A stretch of 64,000 bases of DNA from Veillonella seminalis (GCF_003992065.1 NZ_RQUZ01000011.1:44659-108658), one strand, 5' to 3'; numbered from the stretch's first letter, positions 1 to 9,112 are shown. A program made the numbers and translations. Notes: generated by a model from the letters alone, not told the origin.

Positions 1-700
1 TACGCGAAATTTGTTGCGTACTAGGCGTCGGGTCGGTACCTAAGGAACCGGCTGCCGCCTGTTTGTTCTGCGCAGAAATAGCACTGGTTACCTCGGCAAT
101 AGTCACATTATGCTGTGACATTTTGCTTGGATCAAGCCAAACACGCATAGCGAAGTCAGCACCGAATTCCTGCACACTACCAACACCTTTGATGGATTTA
201 ATTTCGTCCATCATATAGTTGGATGCGTAGTTCTTTAAGAATGTTTGGTCATATACATTAGCATCATTAGATTTCAATACAAATACTAAGGACATATCGC
301 CGGTAGATTTAGTAGTTATAACGCCTACATTCTGTACTTCCGACGGCAAGGATGCTAAAGCACGTTGTACACGGTTTTGGGTATTTACCGTATCCATATC
401 CGCATCAGTACCTTGATTAAATTGGACTGTCAAGGAGTAGCTACCACTACTGCTACTGGTAGAAGTCATGTAGTCCATATCTTGAACCCCTACGATTTGG
501 GATTCAATTACGGATGCTACTGTATCACTTACAACATCTGCAGACGCCCCTACGTAACTGGTCGTTACGTGTACCTGTGGCGGTGTTATCTCCGGATAAC
601 GCGCAATCGGCAAGGTTAACATTGACACGAGGCCGACAATCGTAATAATCAAGGACAAAACGATGGCAAAGATAGGTCGGTTAATGAAAAATTTCGACAC
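1..700 (-). CDS. RND multidrug efflux inner-membrane transporter (AcrB/MexB type), N-terminal part
   Basis: Proton-driven RND (HAE1-type) exporter that would pump drugs or other amphiphiles through an adaptor and an outer-membrane channel. About 233 residues are visible before the left edge cuts the gene. The N terminus reads SKFFINRPIFAIVLSLII, the typical first membrane helix of the family, followed by LPIARYPEITPPQV and porter-domain sequence. I start it at the GTG at 700 because a strong Shine-Dalgarno (AAGGGGGG) lies about 5 bases upstream, overlapping the stop of the adaptor gene, and no ATG fits. It is the last visible gene of a tetR-adaptor-transporter operon; no outer-membrane factor is in the window. 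The family call is secure; the substrate is unknown. Confidence 0.93.
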   Translation of the reverse strand, partial: MSKFFINRPIFAIVLSLIITIVGLVSMLTLPIARYPEITPPQVHVTTSYVGASADVVSDTVASVIESQIVGVQDMDYMTSTSSSSGSYSLTVQFNQGTDADMDTVNTQNRVQRALASLPSEVQNVGVITTKSTGDMSLVFVLKSNDANVYDQTFLKNYASNYMMDEIKSIKGVGSVQEFGADFAMRVWLDPSKMSQHNVTIAEVTSAISAQNKQAAAGSLGTDPTPSTQQISR

Positions 701-711
701 AGTGTCCCCCC

Positions 712-1842
712 TTATTTCATCTTTTCAATCTGTTCTTTAGTCAACGCCGTAGGGTTAACTGTTACACCGTTACGAATCTTGGTTAACCCGTCAACAACTA
801 CGGTTGTTCCCGGTTTCACCCCACTCTTAACAATTGTATAAATACCCTGAGTACCGCTGGTTTCAACCGGTGTTTGGGTAACCTTACCATTTTCATCAAC
901 AGTAAACACAAAGGATTTATCCAATACATAGGTAATGGCTTTAGTAGGAACTAAGATAGCGCCTTTAATAATATCCCCGGAGGATACAACGGATGCATAC
1001 ATATTAGGTAATAACATATGCTGCGGATTTGGGAAAGATGCTTTGAACATCAACTGACCGGATGTACTGTCAAGATTTTTGGCAGCCTGTACCAATGTAC
1101 CGGTATATTGATAAATAGAACCATCAGATAAACGAAGTTGTAATGGTACATTGTCTAAGCTTTGACCTTGTTTGTTTTTCATAAAATCAAGGTATTCAGC
1201 TTCACTCATGGCAAATTCTACGTATACAGGATCAACCGTATTAATCGTAACTAAAGTAGTGCTGCCTGCTGTTATATAAGCACCTAAATCAACATCATCC
1301 ATTTCTAACGTACCGTCAAACGGTGCATAAATTACAGTGTCTTGTAAATTGTCTTGTGCAATACGAACAGCTGCATCATTTGCCGCTAAAGCTGCTTTTT
1401 GCTGTTCAGCTGTGCTGGCTTGTGTATCTAAAGTCTGACGTGCGATAGCATCTTCATTAGCTAATTGTTGATAACGCTGTAAATCACGTTCAGCATTTAA
1501 ATACGATGCATTGGTGGAAGCCGCAGTAGCTTGTGCGCTTGCTAAATTAGCTTCGTATTGACGCGAATCTAAACGGAATAACGGTTGACCTTTAACAACC
1601 TGCTCCCCACCCTTTACATACTTTTCTACCACATGACCGGATACGCGCGCATGAACTGCTGTCGAATTCTGCGAAGTAATCGTACCGTTAAACGATGTAG
1701 CAATTTGTGTATCGGTAGCCACAATTTTATATGTATTTACCACTACAGCCTGTTGTTGCGCTTCTTCCTTACCGCAACCGGCTACGATCAGCATCATCGC
1801 CAACCCGGCCATAATGCCCCCAAACAATCGAAACTTATTCAT
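712..1842 (-). CDS. RND efflux periplasmic adaptor lipoprotein (AcrA/MexA type)
   Basis: Membrane-fusion protein that bridges the RND pump to an outer-membrane channel. The chosen start, ATG 1842, gives 376 residues and has GGAG about 8 bases upstream. The upstream in-frame start at 1857 would add five residues (MRRQR) before the signal peptide. The N terminus is a lipoprotein signal with lipobox LIVAGC (Cys23). Then come the barrel-sandwich segment (TITSQNSTAVHARVSGHV), an alpha-helical hairpin rich in Ala and Gln (residues about 95-165), the second lipoyl half (DTVIYAPFDGTL) and beta-barrel domains. Its start overlaps the end of the tetR gene by 8 bases and its stop sits against the ribosome binding site of the transporter, so the three genes are one operon. 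Confidence 0.93.
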   Translation of the reverse strand: MNKFRLFGGIMAGLAMMLIVAGCGKEEAQQQAVVVNTYKIVATDTQIATSFNGTITSQNSTAVHARVSGHVVEKYVKGGEQVVKGQPLFRLDSRQYEANLASAQATAASTNASYLNAERDLQRYQQLANEDAIARQTLDTQASTAEQQKAALAANDAAVRIAQDNLQDTVIYAPFDGTLEMDDVDLGAYITAGSTTLVTINTVDPVYVEFAMSEAEYLDFMKNKQGQSLDNVPLQLRLSDGSIYQYTGTLVQAAKNLDSTSGQLMFKASFPNPQHMLLPNMYASVVSSGDIIKGAILVPTKAITYVLDKSFVFTVDENGKVTQTPVETSGTQGIYTIVKSGVKPGTTVVVDGLTKIRNGVTVNPTALTKEQIEKMK

Positions 1843-2398
1843 TCTCTGTCTCCTCATTTAAAATACCATGTAAGATTATATTCATAGCTTCTGTTAAAAT
1901 ATCAATACAATCCTGCGGATTCCGTTGTCCATCATAGAACACAGACTTAACTACGCCCTTCAACATAAGCAATAATATATCAATATTTAAATCTCTTATA
2001 ATGCCTAATCGTTGCTGTTCTTTTAAAAAGTCACCAAACAAATCCCAATCTCGCTCGAATGTTCGCATTACCTGATCTAATAGAGACGGTACAGACGCAA
2101 ACATTAATCGATAGTGATCCCCGCTGATTGCAGCGTACAAATCGGATTTTACTGTAAAATAGGTTTTTAATTTAGTCACAACGTCCAAACTGTCATCTTC
2201 CAAAATTTGCTTATGCAAATTATAGAAATCTTGACCCTTATCAAATAAAATCCGTTCAATAATTTCATTTTTAGAATGAAAATTTTCATACAAAGTGCGC
2301 TTACTAATATTTAGACGCTTTGCCAAATCATCCATCCGAAATGACGAGCCGTGTAATTCTATTTCGGCTACGGCCGCATCAATAATTCGCTGCTTCAT
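1835..2398 (-). CDS. TetR/AcrR-family transcriptional repressor of the RND operon
   Basis: DNA-binding regulator, 187 residues from ATG 2398. I chose this start because GGAGGAG lies 6 bases upstream; an in-frame start at 2482 would add 28 residues with no TetR character. Residues 1-50 form the TetR helix-turn-helix (MKQRIIDAAVAEI, then MDDLAKRLNISKRTLYENF). The helical C-terminal half would bind the inducer. It is the first gene of the efflux operon and overlaps the adaptor gene. By analogy with AcrR/MexR-type systems it probably represses its own operon and is released by a pump substrate. Neither ligand nor operator can be read with confidence. Confidence 0.9.
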   Translation of the reverse strand: MKQRIIDAAVAEIELHGSSFRMDDLAKRLNISKRTLYENFHSKNEIIERILFDKGQDFYNLHKQILEDDSLDVVTKLKTYFTVKSDLYAAISGDHYRLMFASVPSLLDQVMRTFERDWDLFGDFLKEQQRLGIIRDLNIDILLLMLKGVVKSVFYDGQRNPQDCIDILTEAMNIILHGILNEETENE

Positions 2399-2775
2399 AG
2401 TCGCCTCCTCCATCAACAGGCACACTTTCGTGTCAACATAAACACTACAAGATACCTTCCACAGAACACATAAAAACAACAAAGCAATTATTACACTATA
2501 CTGCTTACCTCTTTATAAAAATCGGTACCCACTACACTATAACAATCACATTCTCACAGCACTTACCTTACAATTCGGCACACTCCATCCGATTATAAAG
2601 TAAACACTATATAAAAAATTGATAAACTTTACGCATTACCAATGTTTTTATTCTAAAAAAGCTTTCAACTCACGCTGCAAACCGAAGTGAAAACTCTAGT
2701 ACCAGTCTTGAGTTTATCGAAAAAAGCATACTTTGTCAATAATTATTATACTATAATCTTCAACTTTTTTCGATA
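2399..2775. other. Intergenic region upstream of the efflux operon
   Basis: AT-rich stretch with no convincing gene. It carries the likely tetR-efflux promoter at 2711-2739 and a second TATAAT-like hexamer on the minus strand (2592-2597). The leader between the first promoter and the tetR start would be about 300 bases. I saw no recognised riboswitch or clear TetR operator in it. Confidence 0.5.
2711..2739 (-). promoter_or_regulatory. Predicted sigma-A promoter for the tetR-RND operon
   Basis: Minus-strand -35 TTGACA (2734-2739) and -10 TAAACT (2711-2716) are separated by 17 bases. The -35 is consensus; the -10 is weaker. It faces the tetR gene, about 300 bases away. Confidence 0.5.
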
Positions 2776-2865
2776 TAAAAAACCTCTTCACCATCCCACT
2801 ATTTTAGTATATACATTATATGCCTTAAAAAGACACCATATACTAACCGGGAGGTAAAGAGGTTT
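2776..2865 (-). terminator. Long hairpin terminator after the YagU-like gene
   Basis: The outer arms AAACCTCTT (2780-2788) and AAGAGGTTT (2857-2865) pair perfectly. An inner block TTAGTATAT/ATATACTAA also pairs, with a GC-rich step between. The whole folds as one imperfect stem of roughly 30 pairs, ending on the minus strand in a T-run (2775-2782). It lies a few bases past the stop of the gene at 2873-3427. It is much longer than the other terminators in the window. Confidence 0.7.
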
Positions 2866-2872
2866 ATATTAC

Positions 2873-3427
2873 TTACATATATTTTTCCGGGTCAAGTTCT
2901 CCGGTCATACGATTACGTAAATCGCGACGGGCAACTTCCATAATCCATAACCACCAAAGATGACCAAATAGTTCAGATAAATTTTCATCAAACGGAATCT
3001 GTGCCAAAGGCGGTACTAATCCCATAAGTGGCATAACGATTACATGGGCAAATAAATATACAAAGAAACCAAACACGCAACCTTGCCACATTTTAATACG
3101 CGGCCAATATTCAGCGATTACACAGTACATAATACCAAATACAATAGAGAATAAAACATGCACAATAAATACATCAAGCGGTAGCTGTACACCGGAGAAT
3201 GTATACGATAAATCAGGCATATGCAACATATCCAAAACTACTTTAGGTGGTGTTACACGCGACATGGCATCAACCGGCCAAAAAATATTAGGATCACGCG
3301 GAGGAAACGGAACTTCCCACCCCCACTTAGCAATGGCACCTATAATGCCGACAATAATACCGATTAAAACAGACAAACCTACACGACGTCTGCTTGGTTC
3401 TGTGATGTAATTAAAACCTACTTTCAT
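2873..3427 (-). CDS. YagU-family (DUF1440) inner-membrane protein
   Basis: Integral membrane protein of about 184 residues with four hydrophobic segments: roughly residues 18-36 (VGLSVLIGIIVGIIGAIAKW), 83-106, 114-135 and a C-terminal WWLWIMEVARRDLR block. The motif GWEVPFPPRD after the first helix and the overall pattern match YagU, an E. coli inner-membrane protein linked to acid resistance; the molecular function of the family is not established. ATG 3427 is preferred over the GTG at 3430 because AAAGGGGG lies about 8 bases upstream. It appears monocistronic and ends at the long hairpin at 2776-2865. Confidence 0.8.
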   Translation of the reverse strand: MKVGFNYITEPSRRRVGLSVLIGIIVGIIGAIAKWGWEVPFPPRDPNIFWPVDAMSRVTPPKVVLDMLHMPDLSYTFSGVQLPLDVFIVHVLFSIVFGIMYCVIAEYWPRIKMWQGCVFGFFVYLFAHVIVMPLMGLVPPLAQIPFDENLSELFGHLWWLWIMEVARRDLRNRMTGELDPEKYM

Positions 3428-3613
3428 CACAAAGCCCCCTTTCTTACAAATACTTCCTCAATAATAGTATTATATCACTTTATTGATTAAATCGCCATTA
3501 AATTTGCTCAAATAATTTCATTTTCACTCAATTCTTAACATGTCAAGCTTATACATGAATGTTGGTAATAATATAATTGCCTTAAAATGCATTTACTTTA
3601 AAATTAAAATAAA

Positions 3614-3639
3614 AAAAGACGCTCAACTGAGCGTCTTTT
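3614..3639 (-). terminator. Rho-independent terminator after tRNA-Leu
   Basis: AAAAGACGCTCA and TGAGCGTCTTTT pair to a 10-12 base stem with a very small loop, followed on the minus strand by a 7-base T-run (3611-3617). The stem sequence recurs after the ferritin gene at 25551-25580. Confidence 0.85.
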
Positions 3640-3643
3640 AATC

Positions 3644-3727
3644 TGGTGCCGGAGGTGGGACTTGAACCCACACGGTGTTACCCGCTTGATTTTGAGTCAA
3701 GTGCGTCTGCCATTCCGCCACTCCGGC
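3644..3727 (-). tRNA. tRNA-Leu (anticodon CAA)
   Basis: Read on the minus strand this is an 84-base tRNA with an encoded CCA. The acceptor arm GCCGGAG pairs with CTCCGGC. The anticodon stem CTTGA/TCAAG encloses a 7-base loop CTCAAAA, giving anticodon CAA, which reads UUG (leucine). A long variable arm (class II), as in tRNA-Leu, and the T-arm GGGTTCAAGTCCC are visible. It has its own promoter at 3747-3775 and terminator at 3614-3639, so it is a single-gene unit. Confidence 0.96.
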
Positions 3728-3746
3728 GTGTTTCGGAACAATGATT

Positions 3747-3775
3747 ATTATACGCAAACTTTACAAAGCTGTCAA
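3747..3775 (-). promoter_or_regulatory. Promoter of tRNA-Leu
   Basis: Perfect minus-strand sigma-A promoter: -35 TTGACA (3770-3775), a 17-base spacer and -10 TATAAT (3747-3752). It lies about 20 bases upstream of the tRNA 5' end. Confidence 0.85.
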
Positions 3776-3935
3776 CAAATTTTTTACAAAAAATTTTCAA
3801 ATTTTAAAAATAAATTTGGTAACTTATGTCTATTTCTCATAACATGTATTTTTTATGAACAATTTACTTTACTATTTTCTAATCTTCTATATAATAAGAG
3901 GTACTTTTGTATCAATAGAAAGGAGACAAAAAAAT

Positions 3936-5414
3936 ATGATATCAAAGTTAAGTTTTAGTTCCCTTGGTAAATACCTGGCCCCGATTATTGTGGGTTTAAT
4001 CGTATTCGCTATCGGCGCTCCGGAGGGATTATCGTCCGGTGCCTGGATTTTCGTAAGTATTTTTGCCGCCTTAGTCGTTGGTCTTATTCTCGAACCGATG
4101 CCACCTGCTTTTATCGGCATGATTGCAATTACTTTAGCGGTTCTCTTCCGCGTAGGTATGCCGGTTGTTGAAAAAGCCGGTAAAATCGTCCCTACGACTG
4201 CCGCTCAAGCAATTAACTGGGGGCTCAGCGGTTTCTCCAACGCCATCGTATGGTTAATCTTTGCGGCCTTCATGATCGGTATCGGTTACCAAAACAGTGG
4301 TCTGGGCCGACGTATCGCTTTATTCTTAGTTCAAAAATTAGGCAAATCTTCCCTGGGTCTTGGGTATGCCATTGCTATTACCGATCTTATTTTAGCACCA
4401 TTTATCCCAAGTAATGCAGCCCGTAGCGGTGGTACCATCTACCCTATCGTGTCCAGTATTTGCCCTATGTTTGACAGCTATCCGGATAAAAACCCTCGCC
4501 GCATCGGCTCTTATTTATGCTGGATCAGCTTGGCTACCACTTGTGTATCCAGTACCTTGTTCCTCACCGGTCAGGCTCCGAATCCGTTAGCCGTTGAACT
4601 GGCCGCCAAATCGGGGGTGGCCACTGTTAACTGGACAAGCTGGTTCTTGGCTGTAGCTCCTGTAGGCATTATTCTATTCTTAATTACACCAATTCTGACA
4701 TATTACCTTTGCTCGCCGGAAGTAAAAGGTTCTCCTGAAATTGCCGAATGGGCCAAGGAAGAATTCCATAAATTGGGGGCTATGAGCAAATCCGAAATCG
4801 CCATGGCGATTATCTCCCTCATTGCCTTAACCCTCTGGATCGGATCTTCTACTTTTGGTGTAAACCCAACCACAACAGCACTGGTTGTTATCATCCTGAT
4901 GGTGTTATTTAAAATCATCACCTGGAATGATTTTCTCGCCAACAAACCGGCATGGAATGTATTGACTTGGTTTGCCACCTTAGTTCCTATGGCTGCAGGT
5001 CTTAAAAATGTAGGTTTCCTTGACTGGTTGGCAAAATCTGCCGGCTCCTACCTCGTAGGCTTGGATGTAACTATGGCTACCTTAGGCATGCTTATCGCCT
5101 TCTGTGTACTTCGTTATTTCTTCGCTTCCGGTACAGCCTATGTAACGGCTATGGTCGGTTTATTCGCCGCCTTGGCACTCCAAATTCCGGGAGCTGATGC
5201 CAGCCAAATTATGATTATCTTACTCTTGCCAATGGGCATTATGGGTATCTTAACACCATACGGTACCGGTCATAGCCCTGTATGGTTCGCCAGCGGTTAT
5301 GTAAAAGGTCCTGAATTCTGGAAATTGGGTGCTATCTTCGGTATCATTTACCTCGTTATATTCATCGTAATCGGTATTCCTTGGATTGAATTTATTTTAC
5401 CTAAATTGATTTAA
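3936..5414 (+). CDS. DASS-family dicarboxylate/tricarboxylate transporter (CitT/TtdT type)
   Basis: Inner-membrane divalent-anion transporter of 492 residues with about 12 hydrophobic segments. Family marks are the first signature PSNAARSGGTIYPI near residue 175, the second SGTAYVTAMVG near 430, and a C-terminal YGTGHSPVWFASGYV loop. Members exchange citrate, succinate, malate or tartrate, or take them up with sodium. In a lactate- or dicarboxylate-fermenting anaerobe, malate or succinate exchange would fit, but the substrate cannot be read from sequence. The start is ATG 3936 with AAAGGAGAC upstream; longer in-frame starts lack a ribosome binding site. It is the only clear protein gene on the plus strand and stands alone, ending at a strong terminator. 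Confidence 0.92.
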   Translation: MISKLSFSSLGKYLAPIIVGLIVFAIGAPEGLSSGAWIFVSIFAALVVGLILEPMPPAFIGMIAITLAVLFRVGMPVVEKAGKIVPTTAAQAINWGLSGFSNAIVWLIFAAFMIGIGYQNSGLGRRIALFLVQKLGKSSLGLGYAIAITDLILAPFIPSNAARSGGTIYPIVSSICPMFDSYPDKNPRRIGSYLCWISLATTCVSSTLFLTGQAPNPLAVELAAKSGVATVNWTSWFLAVAPVGIILFLITPILTYYLCSPEVKGSPEIAEWAKEEFHKLGAMSKSEIAMAIISLIALTLWIGSSTFGVNPTTTALVVIILMVLFKIITWNDFLANKPAWNVLTWFATLVPMAAGLKNVGFLDWLAKSAGSYLVGLDVTMATLGMLIAFCVLRYFFASGTAYVTAMVGLFAALALQIPGADASQIMIILLLPMGIMGILTPYGTGHSPVWFASGYVKGPEFWKLGAIFGIIYLVIFIVIGIPWIEFILPKLI

Positions 5415-5467
5415 TCAAACTTTAACAAAATAGCGGACTTTAGATTAAACCATTAATCACTAAACTT

Positions 5468-5515
5468 AAAGCGGTAACGAATCGTGATTCAATTCACGAT
5501 TCGTTACCGCTTTTT
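5468..5515 (+). terminator. Terminator of the DASS transporter gene
   Basis: A perfect stem of about 20 pairs (AAAGCGGTAACGAATCGTGA and its complement) with a 7-8 base loop, followed by a T-run on the plus strand at 5511-5515. It lies 55 bases past the stop codon. Confidence 0.9.
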
Positions 5516-5531
5516 CATGATATGAACAAAT

Positions 5532-5558
5532 AAAAAACCACTACCCTTAAGTAGTGGC
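5532..5558 (-). terminator. Terminator of tmRNA
   Basis: CCACTAC/GTAGTGG hairpin (5538-5557) followed on the minus strand by a T-run (5532-5537), about 12 bases past the tmRNA CCA end. Confidence 0.85.
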
Positions 5559-5570
5559 TGTTTTAGAATC

Positions 5571-5913
5571 TGGTGGAGACGAGGAGAATCGAACTCCTGT
5601 CCAGAAGCGTTGCCCCACAGACTTCTCCGAGTGCAGACGATGTTTTAGATCTCAGCTAACTTTCGTACAACGACAAACTATATTAACCCAGCTCTGTTGT
5701 TTAACCTACTATACTAGAGCAAATATATTAGGCGAGCCCGTAGTTTGACGCCTTATCCCCGATCACGGGCAGATCAGAGTAAGACGTAGCTTATGCAGCT
5801 AATGCAAAGTTTTCTTTTGCGTTTAATTTAAAAGTTCCACCGTTTAACGGCCAAATGGAACGCCGACTCGCTATCTGTGATACACGCACCCCTGTCGAAA
5901 CCATTACGTCCCC
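5571..5913 (-). ncRNA. ssrA: tmRNA (transfer-messenger RNA)
   Basis: A 343-base RNA that rescues stalled ribosomes together with SmpB. The 5' end GGGGACG pairs with CGTCTCC before an encoded ACCA, forming the alanine-type acceptor arm. The 3' T-arm AGGAGTTCGATTCTCCT is clear. The tag frame ends NAKENFALAA followed by TAA (5791-5823 with its stop), matching the usual ALAA degradation signal. Its exact first (resume) codon is not certain. It has its own promoter and terminator and lies next to smpB, as in many Firmicutes. Confidence 0.96.
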
Positions 5914-5928
5914 ATGTGTGCATGATTA

Positions 5929-5957
5929 ATTATAAACAACTGTACCATAACTGTCAA
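5929..5957 (-). promoter_or_regulatory. Promoter of ssrA
   Basis: Minus-strand -35 TTGACA (5952-5957), a 17-base spacer and -10 TATAAT (5929-5934), ending about 15 bases before the tmRNA 5' end. Confidence 0.85.
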
Positions 5958-6049
5958 ACAAAATGGTATATTTTGAACTGACAGTTTAAATCTACAGTAC
6001 ATTTGATTCTTTAAAAGCCACTAATAAAAAATGCATAAACATAATATTT

Positions 6050-6093
6050 TAGACGCCGAGGCATATCTGAAAGAATATACCTCAAAGCGTCTA
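6050..6093 (-). terminator. Probable terminator after smpB
   Basis: TAGACGC/GCGTCTA outer stem with an inner GAGG/CCTC pair, about 20 bases past the smpB stop. The T-run on the minus strand is short and interrupted, so termination is less certain than the fold. Confidence 0.55.
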
Positions 6094-6113
6094 TATTTCA
6101 CATTGCATATTAA

Positions 6114-6593
6114 TTAGTAATCGCAACTTTGTTCTTTCATACGACGACGAATATCACGTTGGGCATCACGTTCAGCCATATCTTGACGCTTATCGTAATT
6201 CTTCTTACCGGTTACGAGCCCTACCGTCACCTTGATTAAACCATGTGCAAAATGAAAATTGAGCGGTACCAAAGAAAATCCTTTTTCCTTAACCTGACCC
6301 ATTAATTTATGAATTTCGCTACGATGCATTAATAACTTACGCGTGCGCATCGGCTCATGGTTAAACTGATTCCCCTGCTCATAGGGACTGATATGAGCTT
6401 GAAACAAAAACATTTCGCCATTCTGAATCGCACAATAACTGTCCTTTAAGTTAAGTCGGCCCTGACGAATCGACTTAACTTCAGTACCGGTCAAGGCAAT
6501 TCCCGCTTCATAGGTCTCATGAATGTGATAATCATGTCTGGCCTTACGATTATCGGCAATTAAACTGGTACTATCTTTCTTAGACTTACTCAC
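6114..6593 (-). CDS. smpB: SsrA-binding protein SmpB
   Basis: Small beta-barrel RNA-binding protein that brings tmRNA to stalled ribosomes. Its 159 residues match the family length. Visible family marks are NRKARHDYHIHETYEAGIAL near residue 15, GTEVKSIRQGRLNLKDSYC, the central SPYEQGN with MRTRKLLMHRSEI, and a basic C-terminal tail GKKNYDKRQ...RDIRRRM, which inserts in the decoding centre. It lies 28 bases after rnr and 200 bases before ssrA, so rescue protein, RNA and an associated nuclease are clustered. Confidence 0.97.
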   Translation of the reverse strand: MSKSKKDSTSLIADNRKARHDYHIHETYEAGIALTGTEVKSIRQGRLNLKDSYCAIQNGEMFLFQAHISPYEQGNQFNHEPMRTRKLLMHRSEIHKLMGQVKEKGFSLVPLNFHFAHGLIKVTVGLVTGKKNYDKRQDMAERDAQRDIRRRMKEQSCDY

Positions 6594-6621
6594 AAACTAC
6601 CTCCTAAAACTTCATGTACTG

Positions 6622-9096
6622 CTATTTTTTCTTACCTGATTTCTTCTTGTGACTTACTTTCTTGCTCTGCTTCTTGCCTTTAGATTTTTTGGCAAATCTG
6701 GCAAAAGCCGCCGGCATAGTATCTTCATAATCACGTTGCCAGCTGTATTTAGCACCGCTTCCGCTCTTGCGTTTACCGTTTTTACCGTCTTTAGCACTGT
6801 CACTGCTCTTGCTCTTTTCACCCTTAGAACCTTTACCGCCCTTACCGGATTTGCCGTTTTTTCCCGACTTACCGGAACGCATGCCTCGACTACCTAAACC
6901 GGCACGACGATGTTCTCCGGCCAACGATTTTTCAATTAGCGTCTGAGCATCTACTTCACCAAGTAAGAAATCGATTTGTTTTTTATCCTTATCAGCCTTA
7001 ATAAGCGTAACTTTAACTTCTTGTCCCAGATGATACGTCCGCCCCGTACGACGACCTACCAACAAGAAATGTTCTTCATCAAAGAAGTAATAGTCATCAT
7101 CCATCGTGGCGATATGAACTAAACCGTCAATACCGTTTTCGAGCTCTACGAACATGCCGAATGATGTAATGGAACTGATTTTACCGTCAAAAACTTCACC
7201 GATAAACGGTTCCATATATTGTACTTTTTTAAGGTCATTCGTATCACGTTCGGCCGCAACCGCAATTTGTTCCTGAATAGAACAATGATCAGCCGCTTTG
7301 GCTAAATATTCATCCGTATCATCATATTTATTATAACCGTCGCCCCAGTGCAAACGTTTCTTCAACAAACGATGAACAATTAAATCCGGATAACGACGAA
7401 TCGGTGATGTAAAATGGGTATAGCATGCCGAAGCAAGGCCAAAGTGGCCCACATTAACCGATGAATAGCGTGCTTGTTGCATAGAACGCAAGGTCATAAT
7501 TTGAGCAATCGGCTCAATCTCTGTTCCGGCTATACTGTCCAAGAATTTTTGAATATCTCTTGGTTCAACCGCACCATCCGCTAAATGGAACGGCTTGCCT
7601 AAATACGTTACTACGGTTTGCAAAGCTTGCAACTTTTCTTCACTAGGCTGTTCATGAATACGATAAATACCCGGTTTATGAGTATCGCGCAAATAACATG
7701 CCACCGTTTCATTGGCAATCAACATGCATGCTTCGATAATTTTTTCGGCAATCGAACGGTCTTTACGTACGATTTTAAGAGGCGTACCTTCATTATCCAA
7801 TAATATCTTATATTCCGGAAATTCAAAAGAAATGGCACCGGACTTTTCACGCATTTGTATTAAAATTTTGGCGACTTCATGGAGTTCATGAACCATAGGC
7901 ATTAGCGGTAACAAATCATCCGGAATAATGCTCTGTGTCAACGCTTTATATATTTCAGGATAACTGCAACGGCGATCAACCCGAATGACGGACGGACTGA
8001 TTGTAAAATCGACAACACGACCGGCATGATTGATTTCCATAATGCAGCTCATGGCATAACGATCTTCTTTAGCATTAAGACTGCAGATACCGTTAGATAA
8101 TTTGGTGGGAAGCATCGGAACAACCCGGTCAACCAAATACACGCTGGTGCCGCGTTTATAGGCTTCTTTATCGAGCTGAGTATTACCGCGAACATAATGA
8201 CTTACATCAGCAATATGAACACCTAGTTTATAATGACCGTTAGCCATTTGTTTACAGCTTACCGCATCATCCAAATCCTTGGCATCTTCACCGTCAATAG
8301 TAATCATCGGTACATCACGTAAATCGAGGCGTTTGCCGTCAACGGCCACATTAAACGATACTCGATCGGCTTCTTTTAAAACGGCTTCAGGAAATTCGAA
8401 CGGAATCTTATGCTGTGCCATCACACAGTTAATATCCACGCCCACATCGCCTTTATAGCCTAAAATAGACGTAATCTTACCTTCCGGCTGACGGCCCTTA
8501 CCATCCGGCCAATTGGTTATTTCTACCAATACTTTAGCCCCGCTGCGAGCTTCCATGGTATCCGGTAAAGCTACATAAATATCATCAACAAGACGTTCAT
8601 CATCAGGCGTTACAAAGCCGAACATCTGCTGACGGTCATACGTGCCCACAATAGCCGTATTCACATGTTCAAGGACTTTTTCAACACGACCTTCGTGGCG
8701 CTGCTCACCGACATGACCGAATCGAAAGATATGAACTAAGACTTTATCATTATGCATAGCCCCGTTACGGTCGCCGGCACCGATATTAACTTCGTGCAAG
8801 CCTGTATCATCAATAACAAGGCCGCGCCCGTTGCGAAGACTCTTATACGTGCCTTCAAATTCCCGTACTTCTTCAAACTTTTTCTTTGCTTCTTCAGCTT
8901 TATCGATGAATTTGTAATAGTCGCCCGGCCGTGATTCCAGTAACCCCTCTTTGGTCAGCGCCTCAACATCGCCCATAAAAGCTTCCAACTCTTCAGACCC
9001 TTTTATGCCCAAAATATACGCCGCATCTTCAATATGATACGCTTCCGGACTAATGGCCTTAAAAAACGCTAAAATCTTATCTTTCATCTCTTCCAT
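6622..9096 (-). CDS. rnr: Ribonuclease R (3'-5' exoribonuclease)
   Basis: Processive 3'-5' exoribonuclease of the RNase II/R family, 824 residues. In order: an N-terminal winged-helix region, cold-shock domains, the RNB catalytic domain with the aspartate cluster DGEDAKDLDDAV near residue 270, an HFTSPIRRYPDLIVHR block, an S1 domain (FDGKISSITSFGMFVELENG) and a long C-terminal tail rich in Lys, Gly and Ser. RNase R works with tmRNA-SmpB in degrading non-stop mRNA, which fits its position directly before smpB. The start at 9096 is the first of two close ATGs (9096 and 9087); TAGGGG upstream favours the first. A terminator precedes it, so it probably has its own promoter or depends on read-through from secG. 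Confidence 0.96.
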   Translation of the reverse strand: MEEMKDKILAFFKAISPEAYHIEDAAYILGIKGSEELEAFMGDVEALTKEGLLESRPGDYYKFIDKAEEAKKKFEEVREFEGTYKSLRNGRGLVIDDTGLHEVNIGAGDRNGAMHNDKVLVHIFRFGHVGEQRHEGRVEKVLEHVNTAIVGTYDRQQMFGFVTPDDERLVDDIYVALPDTMEARSGAKVLVEITNWPDGKGRQPEGKITSILGYKGDVGVDINCVMAQHKIPFEFPEAVLKEADRVSFNVAVDGKRLDLRDVPMITIDGEDAKDLDDAVSCKQMANGHYKLGVHIADVSHYVRGNTQLDKEAYKRGTSVYLVDRVVPMLPTKLSNGICSLNAKEDRYAMSCIMEINHAGRVVDFTISPSVIRVDRRCSYPEIYKALTQSIIPDDLLPLMPMVHELHEVAKILIQMREKSGAISFEFPEYKILLDNEGTPLKIVRKDRSIAEKIIEACMLIANETVACYLRDTHKPGIYRIHEQPSEEKLQALQTVVTYLGKPFHLADGAVEPRDIQKFLDSIAGTEIEPIAQIMTLRSMQQARYSSVNVGHFGLASACYTHFTSPIRRYPDLIVHRLLKKRLHWGDGYNKYDDTDEYLAKAADHCSIQEQIAVAAERDTNDLKKVQYMEPFIGEVFDGKISSITSFGMFVELENGIDGLVHIATMDDDYYFFDEEHFLLVGRRTGRTYHLGQEVKVTLIKADKDKKQIDFLLGEVDAQTLIEKSLAGEHRRAGLGSRGMRSGKSGKNGKSGKGGKGSKGEKSKSSDSAKDGKNGKRKSGSGAKYSWQRDYEDTMPAAFARFAKKSKGKKQSKKVSHKKKSGKKK

Positions 9097-9112
9097 AACC
9101 GTTTACCCCTAC

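Noticed and set aside
2592..2597. Second TATAAT upstream of tetR as main promoter
   Set aside because: A suitable -35 is not visible; the site at 2711-2739 has a consensus -35 and correct spacing.
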